From the IMG/VR virus record IMGVR_UViG_3300028043_000001, positions 52,437 through 116,436 of that record: DNA of 64,000 nt, one strand, 5' to 3'. Below are positions 33,001 to 41,944 of this stretch, piece by piece. The number at the start of each line of letters is the position of its first letter. Position 1 is the first letter of the stretch. Below the pieces are notes generated by a model. The model had not been told where the DNA came from and searched no databases. It saw nothing but the letters and a program-made list of their open reading frames with translations. The position numbers and the translations under genes are program-made. This DNA comes from a virus.

Positions 33001-34140
33001 ATGCCAGAGTTAGCAGTGAAAATACAAGAAGACGGCTTTAGATTCGAGCAGGCCCTTTTTGACATCGAGAAGAAAGCGGAAAAGATCGAGCAAGAGTCTG
33101 GCGAGCTGAAACGAATCGTCACCGGTTTTGCGGCTGTTGCGGATGTCATTGATTCACAGTTTGAGGTAATTACACGCGAGGCTTTAGAAGGAGCGTCAAA
33201 AGACCTTCTTCAATATACCACAGTACTGTATAATCATGACCCCAACCGTCCGATTGGTAAGGTTCTGGAAGCTCAACCTAAGGGTGACGGACTGTTCGTC
33301 AAAGTTCTGATTTCTGCCTCAGAGGATGAAATTTGGAACAAGATCACAGAGGGCATTATTTCCAAATTTAGCTTCCGGGGTTCCGTCACTGACTTCGAAG
33401 AGAAGTATGACAAAGGGCTACAAAAATATATCACTGTCATTAAAGGGTTCCGAATTTTCGAAGTTTCTTTGGTATCAGTACCTGCTAACCCACATGCTAA
33501 GACTCTACACTATTATCTCTCAAAAGCGTTGGAATCTGTTGAGAAACCAACAACCGAAAAGGAAGTTGAGCTTCCTCAACCAAAAGAAACAAAAGGAGGG
33601 CTTTTAAAAGCTATGGATAAGGAAAAGGCCAAAATGATCGCTGACTTAGTCGACAAGCTTATGGCGGCCCTCCAAGACATGCCACACAAAGTGGACGAGC
33701 GCCTTCTCGTGATTTGCCGGAAAATTAAATCCGAAATTTTGAGGGCAGCTGCTGGCGAGGATCAGCCGGCGTATCCCGAACCCTCTGCTGAGGAAAAGAT
33801 AATCGAAGGCTATGATCCTATCGCTGAGGGTTTCAAAAACCGCCTTGCCTCGTTTGAGGAGAAGGTGGCTAGCCTTGAGAAGCGGTTGGACGAGATTAAG
33901 CCGGCAATCGAAGAGATGTTGGTTGAAGGCATCAAAAGTGTAGCCGAGACTTTGGTCACTGACAAAATCGGGGACATTGAAAAAGAACTTGGCTCCCAAG
34001 CCGAAGTGCTGTCTAGCTTCATTGAGTTGCTAGATGCGCTTCGTCCACAACTTGGACTTCCTGTTCAGGAACAGGAGACTAATTTGCCATCAGCAAAGTC
34101 TGAAAAGTCTGAGGAGATTAAAGACGGAGGTGAATCCTAA
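33001..34140 (+). CDS. HK97-type prohead protease with C-terminal scaffold-like region
   Basis: The enzyme cleaves the capsid delta domain during maturation. The N-terminal half has VLYNHDPNRPIGKV (catalytic His), ISKFSFRGS (catalytic Ser), and FEVSLVSVPANPHAKT, all typical of peptidase family S78. From about residue 205 to 379 the protein is helical and charged, likely a scaffold (delta-like) domain. GGAGGAGG precedes ATG 33001. An internal in-frame start at 33613 may give the scaffold alone. It overlaps the major capsid gene by 1 nt. Confidence 0.85.
   Translation: MPELAVKIQEDGFRFEQALFDIEKKAEKIEQESGELKRIVTGFAAVADVIDSQFEVITREALEGASKDLLQYTTVLYNHDPNRPIGKVLEAQPKGDGLFVKVLISASEDEIWNKITEGIISKFSFRGSVTDFEEKYDKGLQKYITVIKGFRIFEVSLVSVPANPHAKTLHYYLSKALESVEKPTTEKEVELPQPKETKGGLLKAMDKEKAKMIADLVDKLMAALQDMPHKVDERLLVICRKIKSEILRAAAGEDQPAYPEPSAEEKIIEGYDPIAEGFKNRLASFEEKVASLEKRLDEIKPAIEEMLVEGIKSVAETLVTDKIGDIEKELGSQAEVLSSFIELLDALRPQLGLPVQEQETNLPSAKSEKSEEIKDGGES
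33613..34140 (+). CDS. Possible nested scaffolding protein from an internal start
   Basis: ATG 33613 is in frame with the protease gene and is preceded by AAAAGGAGGG (33591-33600), one of the strongest Shine-Dalgarno matches in the region. The spacing of about 13 nt is long. The product (about 175 aa) would be the charged helical C-terminal region without the protease, as in lambda C/Nu3 or HK97-like nested arrangements. A coincidental purine run is the alternative. Confidence 0.4.
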   Translation: MDKEKAKMIADLVDKLMAALQDMPHKVDERLLVICRKIKSEILRAAAGEDQPAYPEPSAEEKIIEGYDPIAEGFKNRLASFEEKVASLEKRLDEIKPAIEEMLVEGIKSVAETLVTDKIGDIEKELGSQAEVLSSFIELLDALRPQLGLPVQEQETNLPSAKSEKSEEIKDGGES

Positions 34141-35516
34141 TGCCTAACGAGCATATTGAAAAGGCCAAAGAACTTTTGGCTAAAATGAATGCTGACATTA
34201 ACAGGCAGCAGGAAGATAAGGATGTCAAAAAGCTCCTCGGCGATGTCCTAGACGAACTCAAAAAGGCAGGCGATGGCGAGCGTAAAGGCCGTTTTGACAC
34301 ACAAGATGCCCTCGAGGTTATTAAAACCACCCCCAATCCGGGGGCGGGGCTTCAAAAAATGGTGGAGGTTTCAACCTCTGATGGTCTTATCAAAGACTTT
34401 CAGCGGCTTAACGACGACATCTTTCTGTTGTCCCAGATGCTGAAAAAGGATCCCCGTGAGCTCAAAGTTTACCGGCAGCTCATGGAGCACCCCCTTGTTC
34501 AGAAAACCCAAGACTCTTTTGGTGGAGCTGGGCCTACCCTTTCAGGTCCGAGCACTCATTATGGTGCTGACTGGATTCCGATTGGGTTTTCAGCAGATTT
34601 GATCGACATCGTACGCATGCAGCTCAAAGTTGCTGCTTTGCATCGCCGTATTAACATGCCCAATCCGACTTACAAGCTACCTATTGGCGGCACTGATGTG
34701 ACTGCTTACCTAGTAGGTGAAACCATTACGTCGGGCTCTCCCGAAGGGAGACCGACTGCCTCGCTGCCAACCTCTGGTACTGGGGTAACTTTGGACGCCA
34801 AAAAGATCGGTGCGCTGGTATATTTCTCTGAAGAAATTACCGAAGATAGCATCATCCCCGTCCTTCCCTACCTACGGGATAACATGTCGCGCGCTATGGC
34901 TAATGCCCAAGAACATGCGGTAATCAATGGACAGAAAACTGGCACAATTGATACGGGGTACTCTATTGCCTCAACCGACGTTCGGAAAGCTTGGGATGGC
35001 TATAGGTACAATTGTCAGTCAGCGGCCAAAGCCGATTTTGGCACATGGTCCACAACTACTGCCACTGGCCTTCTGCGCGGCTTGCGAGCGAAAATGGGTA
35101 AATACGGCGTTGATCCCAAAAACCTAGTTTGGGTTACCAGTATTGCAGGCTATCATCAGATGCTTGGTAACGCCGATCTTTTAACCCTCGATAAATACGG
35201 CCCCAATGCGACCTTGCTTAGTGGTGAGCTTGGGAAGTTTGACAACATCCCAATTATCGTCAGCGAGTATGTCGCCGAGAATTTGAATGCCCTCGGCGTC
35301 TATGATGGTGTTACCACGACCAAAACCTTGGTTGCGTTGGTTTACACTCCTGCGTGGCTGTTTGGAGATCGTCGGTCTATCACTGTTAAGACTAAGGACA
35401 ATCCTGAGGATGACAACCATCTTCTGGTCTGTCACCAGCGGCTCGATTTCAAACCCCTGTATAATGTGTCAACAGAGTACATTATCGCACTGGGGTACAA
35501 TCTTGCCAAACTCTAA
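34140..35516 (+). CDS. HK97-fold major capsid protein
   Basis: The 458-residue product has a helical N-terminal delta region (about 1-125) and then HK97 landmarks: STHYGADWIPIGFSADLIDIVR, KLPIGGTDVTAYLVGE, LDAKKIGALVYFSEEITEDS, NAQEHAVINGQ, and a C-terminal FGDRRSITVKTKDNPEDDN. These are N-arm, E-loop and P/A domain features. It directly follows the prohead protease and precedes a strong terminator, as expected for a heavily expressed gene. Confidence 0.92.
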   Translation: MPNEHIEKAKELLAKMNADINRQQEDKDVKKLLGDVLDELKKAGDGERKGRFDTQDALEVIKTTPNPGAGLQKMVEVSTSDGLIKDFQRLNDDIFLLSQMLKKDPRELKVYRQLMEHPLVQKTQDSFGGAGPTLSGPSTHYGADWIPIGFSADLIDIVRMQLKVAALHRRINMPNPTYKLPIGGTDVTAYLVGETITSGSPEGRPTASLPTSGTGVTLDAKKIGALVYFSEEITEDSIIPVLPYLRDNMSRAMANAQEHAVINGQKTGTIDTGYSIASTDVRKAWDGYRYNCQSAAKADFGTWSTTTATGLLRGLRAKMGKYGVDPKNLVWVTSIAGYHQMLGNADLLTLDKYGPNATLLSGELGKFDNIPIIVSEYVAENLNALGVYDGVTTTKTLVALVYTPAWLFGDRRSITVKTKDNPEDDNHLLVCHQRLDFKPLYNVSTEYIIALGYNLAKL

Positions 35517-35542
35517 TCAGATCTTTTGATCTGGTTGGTTAT

Positions 35543-35574
35543 CTAGGGGAGCAAAGCTCCCCTAGAGTTTTTTT
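35543..35574 (+). terminator. Strong rho-independent terminator after the capsid gene
   Basis: CTAGGGGAGC (35543-35552), AAA loop, GCTCCCCTAG (35556-35565), then T7 (35568-35574). A perfect 10-bp stem with a T-run, 27 nt after the stop. A smaller hairpin CAGATC-TTTT-GATCTG (35518-35533) immediately precedes it. Confidence 0.92.
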
Positions 35575-35621
35575 GACCCGTGCTTTTGCAACACGAATAT
35601 TTCAACTTATTGATTGAGGCC

Positions 35622-35717
35622 GGCGCAATACATGCGCCCTTATGATTAACCTTCAACCTCTGGTGTTTTTTAATAGCCAAAATTCAAACACCAGAGAATA
35701 AACCCTTTTTTGGTTTA
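35622..35717. repeat. Cluster of stem-loops in the intergenic region
   Basis: Three inverted repeats: GGCGCA/TGCGCC (35622-35638), CTCTGGTGTTT/AAACACCAGAG (35658-35668 with 35686-35696, 11 bp, 17-nt loop), and TAAACC/GGTTTA (35699-35717). The gap of about 270 nt between the terminator and the small ORF at 35787 holds these and the palindrome below, but no gene I can support. Confidence 0.7.
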
Positions 35718-35727
35718 GTTCCTCCAC

Positions 35728-35761
35728 CTCCAGGATTTCCGAAATTTCGGAAATCCTGGAG
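35728..35761. repeat. Perfect 34-nt palindrome
   Basis: CTCCAGGATTTCCGAAA (35728-35744) is followed directly by its exact reverse complement (35745-35761), so both strands read the same. It could be a cruciform, a protein-binding site or an RNA hairpin with no loop. A small CCCT-TTT-AGGG hairpin follows at 35762-35772. Confidence 0.9.
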
Positions 35762-35786
35762 CCCTTTTAGGGACAAATTAGAAAGC

Positions 35787-35963
35787 ATGATATCGACCCA
35801 ATATCACTTAGAAGTTTACTTACTACCCAATGTTTGTTCCCTCAACGTTTCTTTGGGCAAAGTAGAAGTAGCCCTAAAACCTGCTCCCACGATTGAGATT
35901 AACACATCCCTTACCATTTCAACCAACGTTTTCCTCCGCAGCGAAGTGATCAGTGGGGGGTAG
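35787..35963 (+). CDS. Small ORF, 58 aa, unknown
   Basis: The product is MISTQYHLEVYLLPNV followed by alternating hydrophobic/polar residues (SLNVSLGKVEVALK; IEINTSLTISTNVFL), consistent with a small all-beta virion protein, and ends GG. Weak ribosome site (AGAAAG). It lies in an otherwise empty gap between major capsid and the next structural gene; the beta-like periodicity is the main argument for it being real. Confidence 0.4.
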   Translation: MISTQYHLEVYLLPNVCSLNVSLGKVEVALKPAPTIEINTSLTISTNVFLRSEVISGG

Positions 35964-36022
35964 CTGCAGGCTTTTTTGTCAAATTTTAAAGAGGAATACT
36001 TTTACTTTGGGGGATTTGGAAA

Positions 36023-37909
36023 ATGGCAATTGGCGACGATTTCAGTGTTGCGGTAAATGGTGATATTCGCCACGTATCCGGAACTGACCGATATACAGTT
36101 CTTGCTTTTCATCGTTGGCTACAAAATTTGGCTGACAATCCATCATCGTCAAACGATGACCTGCTCGACATCACGAGCAGCACTCCGTCTGCACGGGCGA
36201 CTGATAACATCATCACGCTGAATAGCCCTTATAACATTGATGATACCGCGGCTAAGTATCTGTATAATGGCTCAATTGAGCAGGCGGCTGGAGGTACCTT
36301 ATACTCGGGGCTGGTTGTTGTGGGATCAGTGTATGCTGGTACAACCCTACAGGTTGTTCAAAACAACGCTCTATATGACGGTGATACGCCGTTTTGGGGT
36401 CAAGGCATTAACACAGACGCTGCAGCCAATATTTTGAGCCGCATGCTTATCAAAACCCGATCAGGGGGTTCAGATATTGATGGCAAACGAATACGTGTAT
36501 ATGCCCGCGAATGGGGTCAATCGTATGCTGAGTTTGAAGTTACTATGGGCTTAGGCAACTCGGTTGCAGCTATTTTTACCTCCCAAGATTTGAACAACCA
36601 GACAGCTTTTGCTACCGTCGCTGGAATGACAACCATCACGAACGTGGAGGGCTACCAACTTATTGATTTAAACAACGGCAACAGTGATCGACCCTACTAC
36701 GCACAATGGAATCGTACCGCCAACTACACCATTAATCAGCTTTACGAAAGGGCTAAATACCTGTCTGTTAGAGGAACCTCTGAAACTCTTTATGGGTTAG
36801 ACGGTGAGCTTTTTCGGGGAATTACCCACCAGATTTTGTGCGACAACCCTAGCGGCACGCCGTTCAACGCGGTCGAGAATATCACTTGGTCTGGAGGGAC
36901 TGGGAGACTCCTTGCCCGCGTGAAATGTGACAGCGGCAGCACAACAATTGACGTTGTTGCCTCTGCAGGCACCTACACCCGATCGTCCGGCAGCTTCCTA
37001 ACCGATGGCTTCCTCCCAGGGATGCTCGTGCAGTTTACAGGATACTCCAACAGCGGAAATAATGCTCTCAAAACCATCTCTACAGTAACCGCCACAGTAA
37101 TCACCGTAACCAGCACTTCGGGTCTAGTTGATGAGTCCGGCACTGGAGACGAGAGGGCATTAACTGTGTTGCTCTGGATGCAACTTCTAACTGGCGTGCA
37201 ACCCACCGACAACCAACAAATCACTGGCAGCGCTTCAGGAGCGACCGCCGACGTTAACGTTTCGGTTACAGCGCGATCACTCACCGGCGTCTTCCTCGGA
37301 CAGTCTACTGGTTCTGCAATTATTGGTGGCTATGGTGTGGGGTTTAATCCTCTTTATCTAACGAAAGATGATAAGATTTTCGACCTGACTAACACCCAGC
37401 AAACTCCTCCCAATAACGTTGTTTTCTATGTTTATGGCTTAGCATCTGGTGAGGATAGAGTTTTGGTGACCAATGCACAGGGACTAGGTATTGACTTCGA
37501 TCAAATGTCATTAACAACCACCCTCAACGGCGGCTCTGAAACAGCGGTGGTGGTGAACTCAATTCCTGCGGACACTCCTCAAACCGGAAACTTGCGCATT
37601 CAGCTTGATACTGGCATCTATCGCCTCGTACCGTACACAGCCCACAACGGGTCAACTACGTTTACAATCGCATCAACAGATTTTACAGATCCCAATGACG
37701 CGACCAGCGGCAACAACGTTTTTCTGGGCTACATCGACAAGGAGGCTACTGCGGCCACCGAGTCAGTTACTTTAAAGTATAGCGCTGACCGTACCTTATT
37801 CGTGCGAGTTAGAGATGGAGGTGCCTCCCCCATTAAAACTTTTGAAACCACCGCTGCACTGGGTACCGGAGGAGGTTCAGCTACCGCAAACAGGATTACG
37901 GATGCTTAA
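36023..37909 (+). CDS. Large virion structural protein
   Basis: The 628-residue product is beta-rich, with DLLDITSSTPSARATDNIITL, NSPYNIDDTAAKYLYNGSI, and a region RIRVYAREWGQSYAEFEVTMG; a small beta module with FTGYSNSGNNALKTISTV is inside. I recognise the DIT-x-P-x-R-x-TDNII start from virion proteins of large-genome phages. A neck, head-fibre or baseplate component is likely, but the exact position in the particle is unknown. It begins a new unit after the hairpin region. Confidence 0.6.
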   Translation: MAIGDDFSVAVNGDIRHVSGTDRYTVLAFHRWLQNLADNPSSSNDDLLDITSSTPSARATDNIITLNSPYNIDDTAAKYLYNGSIEQAAGGTLYSGLVVVGSVYAGTTLQVVQNNALYDGDTPFWGQGINTDAAANILSRMLIKTRSGGSDIDGKRIRVYAREWGQSYAEFEVTMGLGNSVAAIFTSQDLNNQTAFATVAGMTTITNVEGYQLIDLNNGNSDRPYYAQWNRTANYTINQLYERAKYLSVRGTSETLYGLDGELFRGITHQILCDNPSGTPFNAVENITWSGGTGRLLARVKCDSGSTTIDVVASAGTYTRSSGSFLTDGFLPGMLVQFTGYSNSGNNALKTISTVTATVITVTSTSGLVDESGTGDERALTVLLWMQLLTGVQPTDNQQITGSASGATADVNVSVTARSLTGVFLGQSTGSAIIGGYGVGFNPLYLTKDDKIFDLTNTQQTPPNNVVFYVYGLASGEDRVLVTNAQGLGIDFDQMSLTTTLNGGSETAVVVNSIPADTPQTGNLRIQLDTGIYRLVPYTAHNGSTTFTIASTDFTDPNDATSGNNVFLGYIDKEATAATESVTLKYSADRTLFVRVRDGGASPIKTFETTAALGTGGGSATANRITDA

Positions 37910-37923
37910 GTGGGAGGTTACGA

Positions 37924-38370
37924 GTGCGTGTGTGTGGCGAATGTACCTTATGTTGCAAACTTCCAGCCGTCCCAGAGTTTAATAAACCTACAGGCGAGTG
38001 GTGTAGATACTGCAATCCCAAAAAGGGGTGCCAAATCTACACCACTCGCCCTGAATCTTGCAAGAATTTTCAATGCCTTTGGCTGCTAAACTCCCTACCT
38101 GATTATCTTAGGCCAGATAAGTCTGGTGTTATTTTCGAGAGCCTACCCTCAGGGAAAACTTTTATTGCCCTTCTCAATCCGGGTCGTGAAAACACTTGGA
38201 AGACGTCCAAAGTTAAAGATGTCATTGAATCATTTTTGCAATCAGGCAAAGCTGTTGTAGTAAGTTCTAAGCCCCCCCAATTTTTTGTGCCTTTTGGTCG
38301 CTCGATCGAAGAAGTAAAAGAGGAACTGCTACAAACTGCAGAACAATATGGTTATAGGGTAACCAAGTGA
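37924..38370 (+). CDS. YkgJ-type CxxCxxCC metal-binding protein
   Basis: The 148-residue product starts with CGECTLCCKLPAV, followed by GEWCRYC, KGCQIYTTRPESCKNFQC. This cysteine pattern is that of the YkgJ/UPF0153 zinc- or iron-chelating family. The C-terminal half is a small alpha/beta region. GTG start. The family is cellular and poorly understood; its place here between two virion genes suggests metal handling during particle modification, which is inference. Confidence 0.7.
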   Translation: MRVCGECTLCCKLPAVPEFNKPTGEWCRYCNPKKGCQIYTTRPESCKNFQCLWLLNSLPDYLRPDKSGVIFESLPSGKTFIALLNPGRENTWKTSKVKDVIESFLQSGKAVVVSSKPPQFFVPFGRSIEEVKEELLQTAEQYGYRVTK

Positions 38371-38371
38371 A

Positions 38372-40426
38372 ATGGCAGCACCAGCATACACAACGGATCT
38401 AGTTACCATAAACACCGCTGAGTCCATAACAGGCTGGGCTGAACCCACTGCAACTGGATGGACTGGCGGCGGTAACCCTACTCAAGATGTTGACTACCCG
38501 TACATCCAAGGCTCGTATGCGGTTCTTCAAGCTACTACTAAAACAGGTATAGCAGCTTTGATGGTGGACGCCGGAGTTGGAGGTGTGACACTTCCCACCG
38601 ACGGAGCATTTCTAGTTTGGCAAAACATGTATTCTCCTGGTCCTGTAGTCTTAGACACCTATGCTAATGGCGGCTTACGAGTGATGGTTGGTAGTGGCCT
38701 CGCTGACTTTGATTCCTGGGACGTCGGTGGCAACGACACTGGACGGAATCCATATGGTGGCTGGCAATGCTGGGCAGTTAACCCAACTTTGAGCTACGAT
38801 GATCGGCTAGGAAGCCCTACCGGAACTTATCGCTATATTGGTGCAGCAGTTAATTTATTGGCAGGTATTGGGAAGGGTTACCCCCATAACGTTGATGCGG
38901 TTAGATATGGCCGAGGCGAGGCTAGGTTTAGTGGCGGAGAATCAGCTAACTACGCTACTATAGCCGGGTTTGCTACACAGAATGATAGCACTTCCAATAG
39001 ATGGGGCCTGATCCAGGCTATTCCTGGTGGCTATCTCTGGAAAGGGCTGATTAGTTTAGGGGAGAGTAACCAAGCCACCGCTACCAGAGCTAGGAGCTCT
39101 AATGTTGCCACCATCACCTTTTCCTCAGCCCACAAATTTAAGGTGAATGATGTAATTACTGTAGCTGGTCTCGGAGGGTCCGGCTACAATGGCACTTGGA
39201 CTGTTGCTTCAGTTCCGTCAACAACTTCATTAACTTATTCGAACACTGGCTCCAATGAAGGTCAAACATCAGATATTAACGGCACAGTAGGTTGTATTGT
39301 TGATTTTCGGGACACAAACAGACTCGTCTTTGTCGACGATACCCGCAAAATCACAGCCGCTTTCAATAAAATTGAGATAAAGCATGGCTCAAGTAGAGTT
39401 GATTGGACTGGGTATTCTTTTATCTGTACCTCTCCTTCGACTACGGCTAGCAAGGGCCGTATTGAGGTTGTGAATGACTGTGACGTTAACATCGACGCTT
39501 GCTTGTTCCAGGATCTGGACACTACAATTTGGCAAACGACCAGCAGCATCGCGGGAAGCATTTTTCGTCGGTGTGCACAAATCACCCAAAACGGCGCAGT
39601 TTTTAGTGGCTGCACCCTTGATAACGCGACCTCAGCGGCAACGATCTTATCCAGTAATCCCGGGAATATTTCCAGCAGCATTTTCAAGTCTGATGGAAGT
39701 AACCACGCGATTCAGCTAACATCTGCATGTGCTGGGAACTCTTACGATCTTAACAACTTACAGTTTCAGGGGTATGCAGTCGTGGATGGCTCGACTGGAA
39801 ATGAAGTTATTTATAACAATGCAGGAGGCACCGTTACTCTATATATCTATGGGGGCAGCGGTGTTGTGTCAGTGCGAAACGGTACTAACTCGTATACCAC
39901 GGTTGTTTCAGGTAGCGTCAATTTTTCTGTCACTGTGAAAGATACCAGCGTGCCTCCCTCAGCAATTCAAGATGCGCGTGTGCTGATGCTTGCAGGTAGT
40001 GGTGGCCCTTTACCTTACGACGTTACAGTAACAATTTCGCGTACGGACTCAACCGCAACAGTCTCCCACACAGCACACGCGATGATTACTGGGGACAAGG
40101 TGCAAATTTTGGGTGCCAATCAAATGGAATATAATGGGGTTTTTACTATCACCAAAATAAACGACAACAGCTATAGCTACACTGTCAGCGGCACCCCCGA
40201 CACCCCTGCAACAGGTACAATAAAAGCTACCTATGTTGCTCTATCGGGCTTAACTAGCTCAGGTGGTGTTGTTTCAGATAGTCGGGTTTTTTCAGACAAT
40301 CAACCGATCACTGGCAGGGTGCGAAAAAGCTCTACTGCCCCTTATTACAAGACTACCGACTTTACTGGTTCGATTAGCAAAACAACGGGCTTTTCAACCA
40401 CAGTGCAGCTACTCCCAGATCAATGA
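38372..40426 (+). CDS. Large virion structural protein, fibre-like
   Basis: The 684-residue product has an N-terminal region with GWAEPTATGWTGGGNP typical of phage structural proteins, two small beta modules of the ATITFSSAHKF...GSGYNGTWTV type (the second near residues 555-610 as TVSHTAHAMITGDKV...YNGVFTITKI), a beta-helix-like stretch with short repeated strands, and a Ser/Thr-rich C-terminus. Probably an elongated fibre. No catalytic motif is visible. Confidence 0.6.
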   Translation: MAAPAYTTDLVTINTAESITGWAEPTATGWTGGGNPTQDVDYPYIQGSYAVLQATTKTGIAALMVDAGVGGVTLPTDGAFLVWQNMYSPGPVVLDTYANGGLRVMVGSGLADFDSWDVGGNDTGRNPYGGWQCWAVNPTLSYDDRLGSPTGTYRYIGAAVNLLAGIGKGYPHNVDAVRYGRGEARFSGGESANYATIAGFATQNDSTSNRWGLIQAIPGGYLWKGLISLGESNQATATRARSSNVATITFSSAHKFKVNDVITVAGLGGSGYNGTWTVASVPSTTSLTYSNTGSNEGQTSDINGTVGCIVDFRDTNRLVFVDDTRKITAAFNKIEIKHGSSRVDWTGYSFICTSPSTTASKGRIEVVNDCDVNIDACLFQDLDTTIWQTTSSIAGSIFRRCAQITQNGAVFSGCTLDNATSAATILSSNPGNISSSIFKSDGSNHAIQLTSACAGNSYDLNNLQFQGYAVVDGSTGNEVIYNNAGGTVTLYIYGGSGVVSVRNGTNSYTTVVSGSVNFSVTVKDTSVPPSAIQDARVLMLAGSGGPLPYDVTVTISRTDSTATVSHTAHAMITGDKVQILGANQMEYNGVFTITKINDNSYSYTVSGTPDTPATGTIKATYVALSGLTSSGGVVSDSRVFSDNQPITGRVRKSSTAPYYKTTDFTGSISKTTGFSTTVQLLPDQ

Positions 40427-40436
40427 GGAAAGTATA

Positions 40437-40688
40437 ATGACGGAGAGAAAATTTGAACAACTGTACCAATCAATGATAAGTGTTGTCGAGGGCTTGGAAG
40501 CTGAATTAGCTGAATTGAAACGAATTAACGCGATCCTCGAAGCGGAAAAAATGCAATGGGTTGCAGAAAAGATGGCGCAGCAAGCCATCATACAGCAAGC
40601 CCTCAGTGACGCCAATGCAACTAGCAATCAGTATCTAGAAGAGAATCGTGAATTGAAGGAAGAGATTAAGAGGCTCAAGGAGCTTTAG
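40437..40688 (+). CDS. Coiled-coil protein, 83 aa
   Basis: The product is a nearly uninterrupted heptad pattern (EQLYQSMISVVEGLEAELAE; YLEENRELKEEIKRLKEL). ATG 40437 is preceded by GAGGAAAG. It lies between two virion genes and may be an oligomerisation or chaperone-like subunit. Unknown family. Confidence 0.55.
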   Translation: MTERKFEQLYQSMISVVEGLEAELAELKRINAILEAEKMQWVAEKMAQQAIIQQALSDANATSNQYLEENRELKEEIKRLKEL

Positions 40689-40690
40689 GT

Positions 40691-41944
40691 GTGGCAGTAT
40701 CAATCAACTGGGGAACGAAAGTAATTTATGTACCTAGAAACGATCTGACCCTTATTCAAAGCAGTCCAGAAATAAGGGAATTGGATGTAAATTGGTTTCG
40801 CCTGTGCCTCAAGGATCTTGAAGATAATGAAGATGGTATTATCTTTCCGAGAACCCATAATCACAACACCGAAGTCACTCTATCAGGTTTAAACTACGCC
40901 CGAATTGTTGAGATTATCAATGGTTATACTGTTGAATTTGAAAATGCCCAATATACTGTGGCTTGCACAGGAGCTAACCACAACATAGCCGATGTTAAGG
41001 TCCCCAACCAGGTCTCTCTGATTGTTAACAATGCTGCCGGCCTCATCACGAACCCTGCTATTGAGTATGCGTCATATAACAATGGTGTAACCGTCGACTT
41101 AACCTCGAGCTGGTCAGGAACTCTTTTTCCTATTGGTACCCTTCAACGTCCCGTCAATAACCTTACCGACGCCTTGTTGATTGCTCAATATCGCGGCTTT
41201 GCCACGCTTTATATTCTTGGTGATGCGGCTATCGATACGAGCGGGGATTTCTCTGGTATGAATATAATCGGGGAATCCACCACCAAGAGTGAGATAACCG
41301 TGGATTCCGGGGCTAACGTTTTTAGAGCCGAGTTTTATTCCTGTACTTTGGCGGGGGACCTTGATGGTCAAGCATATCTGCGGGATTCGAGAATAAGTGA
41401 CCTCAACTATATTAATGGAGTGGTGGAGAGATGTTTACTAGACGACGGAGTAATAACCCTCGGGGGCAGTCAGGAAGCGATATTCCTGGATTGCTGGTGC
41501 GGCAGCCCAGACGCAGTTCCGGTAATCGACATGGGAGGAAGCGGACAAAGCTTGAGTATGAGAAACTACTCAGGGGACGTAAAGATAAGAAACAAGAGCG
41601 GCCCGGAGCCGATCAGCATCACCCTCCTCGCGGGCCAAGTGACATTAGAGAGCACCGTAACTAATGGTCCTATCTATATTTGTGGGAATGGGGTGGTAAT
41701 TGACAACTCAACTGGTACAGCTGAGGTTAACACCAACGACTTATTAAGCCCAGACATCATCAGTTCCAAGATTAGAAGTGAACTCACTCCTGAATTGCTA
41801 CAGGTTAGCGAAATTTTTGCTATCCACGGTCTTAACCCCGCATACCCCCTATTTGTAGGTTCAGTAGAAAGGACTGCGGGAGGTACTTATATCGTGCAGC
41901 TCGTTGAGACTACTCCGGCAGGTACAACGGTGACAAGAGTATGA
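40691..41944 (+). CDS. Conserved phage virion protein
   Basis: The 417-residue product starts with TKVIYVPRNDLTLIQ, then ELDVNWFRLCLKDLEDNEDG, THNHNTEVTLSGLNYARIVEI and NHNIADVKVPNQVSLIVNNAAGLI. I recognise this N-terminal signature from structural proteins of large tailed phages, where it often carries variable C-terminal domains. The C-terminal half here is a beta-helix-like series of short strands ending at the next start. Its exact particle role is unknown. Confidence 0.6.
   Translation: MAVSINWGTKVIYVPRNDLTLIQSSPEIRELDVNWFRLCLKDLEDNEDGIIFPRTHNHNTEVTLSGLNYARIVEIINGYTVEFENAQYTVACTGANHNIADVKVPNQVSLIVNNAAGLITNPAIEYASYNNGVTVDLTSSWSGTLFPIGTLQRPVNNLTDALLIAQYRGFATLYILGDAAIDTSGDFSGMNIIGESTTKSEITVDSGANVFRAEFYSCTLAGDLDGQAYLRDSRISDLNYINGVVERCLLDDGVITLGGSQEAIFLDCWCGSPDAVPVIDMGGSGQSLSMRNYSGDVKIRNKSGPEPISITLLAGQVTLESTVTNGPIYICGNGVVIDNSTGTAEVNTNDLLSPDIISSKIRSELTPELLQVSEIFAIHGLNPAYPLFVGSVERTAGGTYIVQLVETTPAGTTVTRV

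Noticed and set aside
35728-35761. Palindrome as a CRISPR repeat or attachment site
   Set aside because: It occurs once, with no spaced copies, and no integrase gene is near.
35575-35786. Intergenic hairpin region as a tRNA gene
   Set aside because: No cloverleaf: none of the stems has a 7-bp acceptor, TPsiC (GTTCGA) or matching anticodon arm.
35995-36022. Promoter for the gene at 36023
   Set aside because: TTGTCA upstream is present but no -10 box at 16-19 nt spacing; only the ribosome site GGGGGA was convincing.
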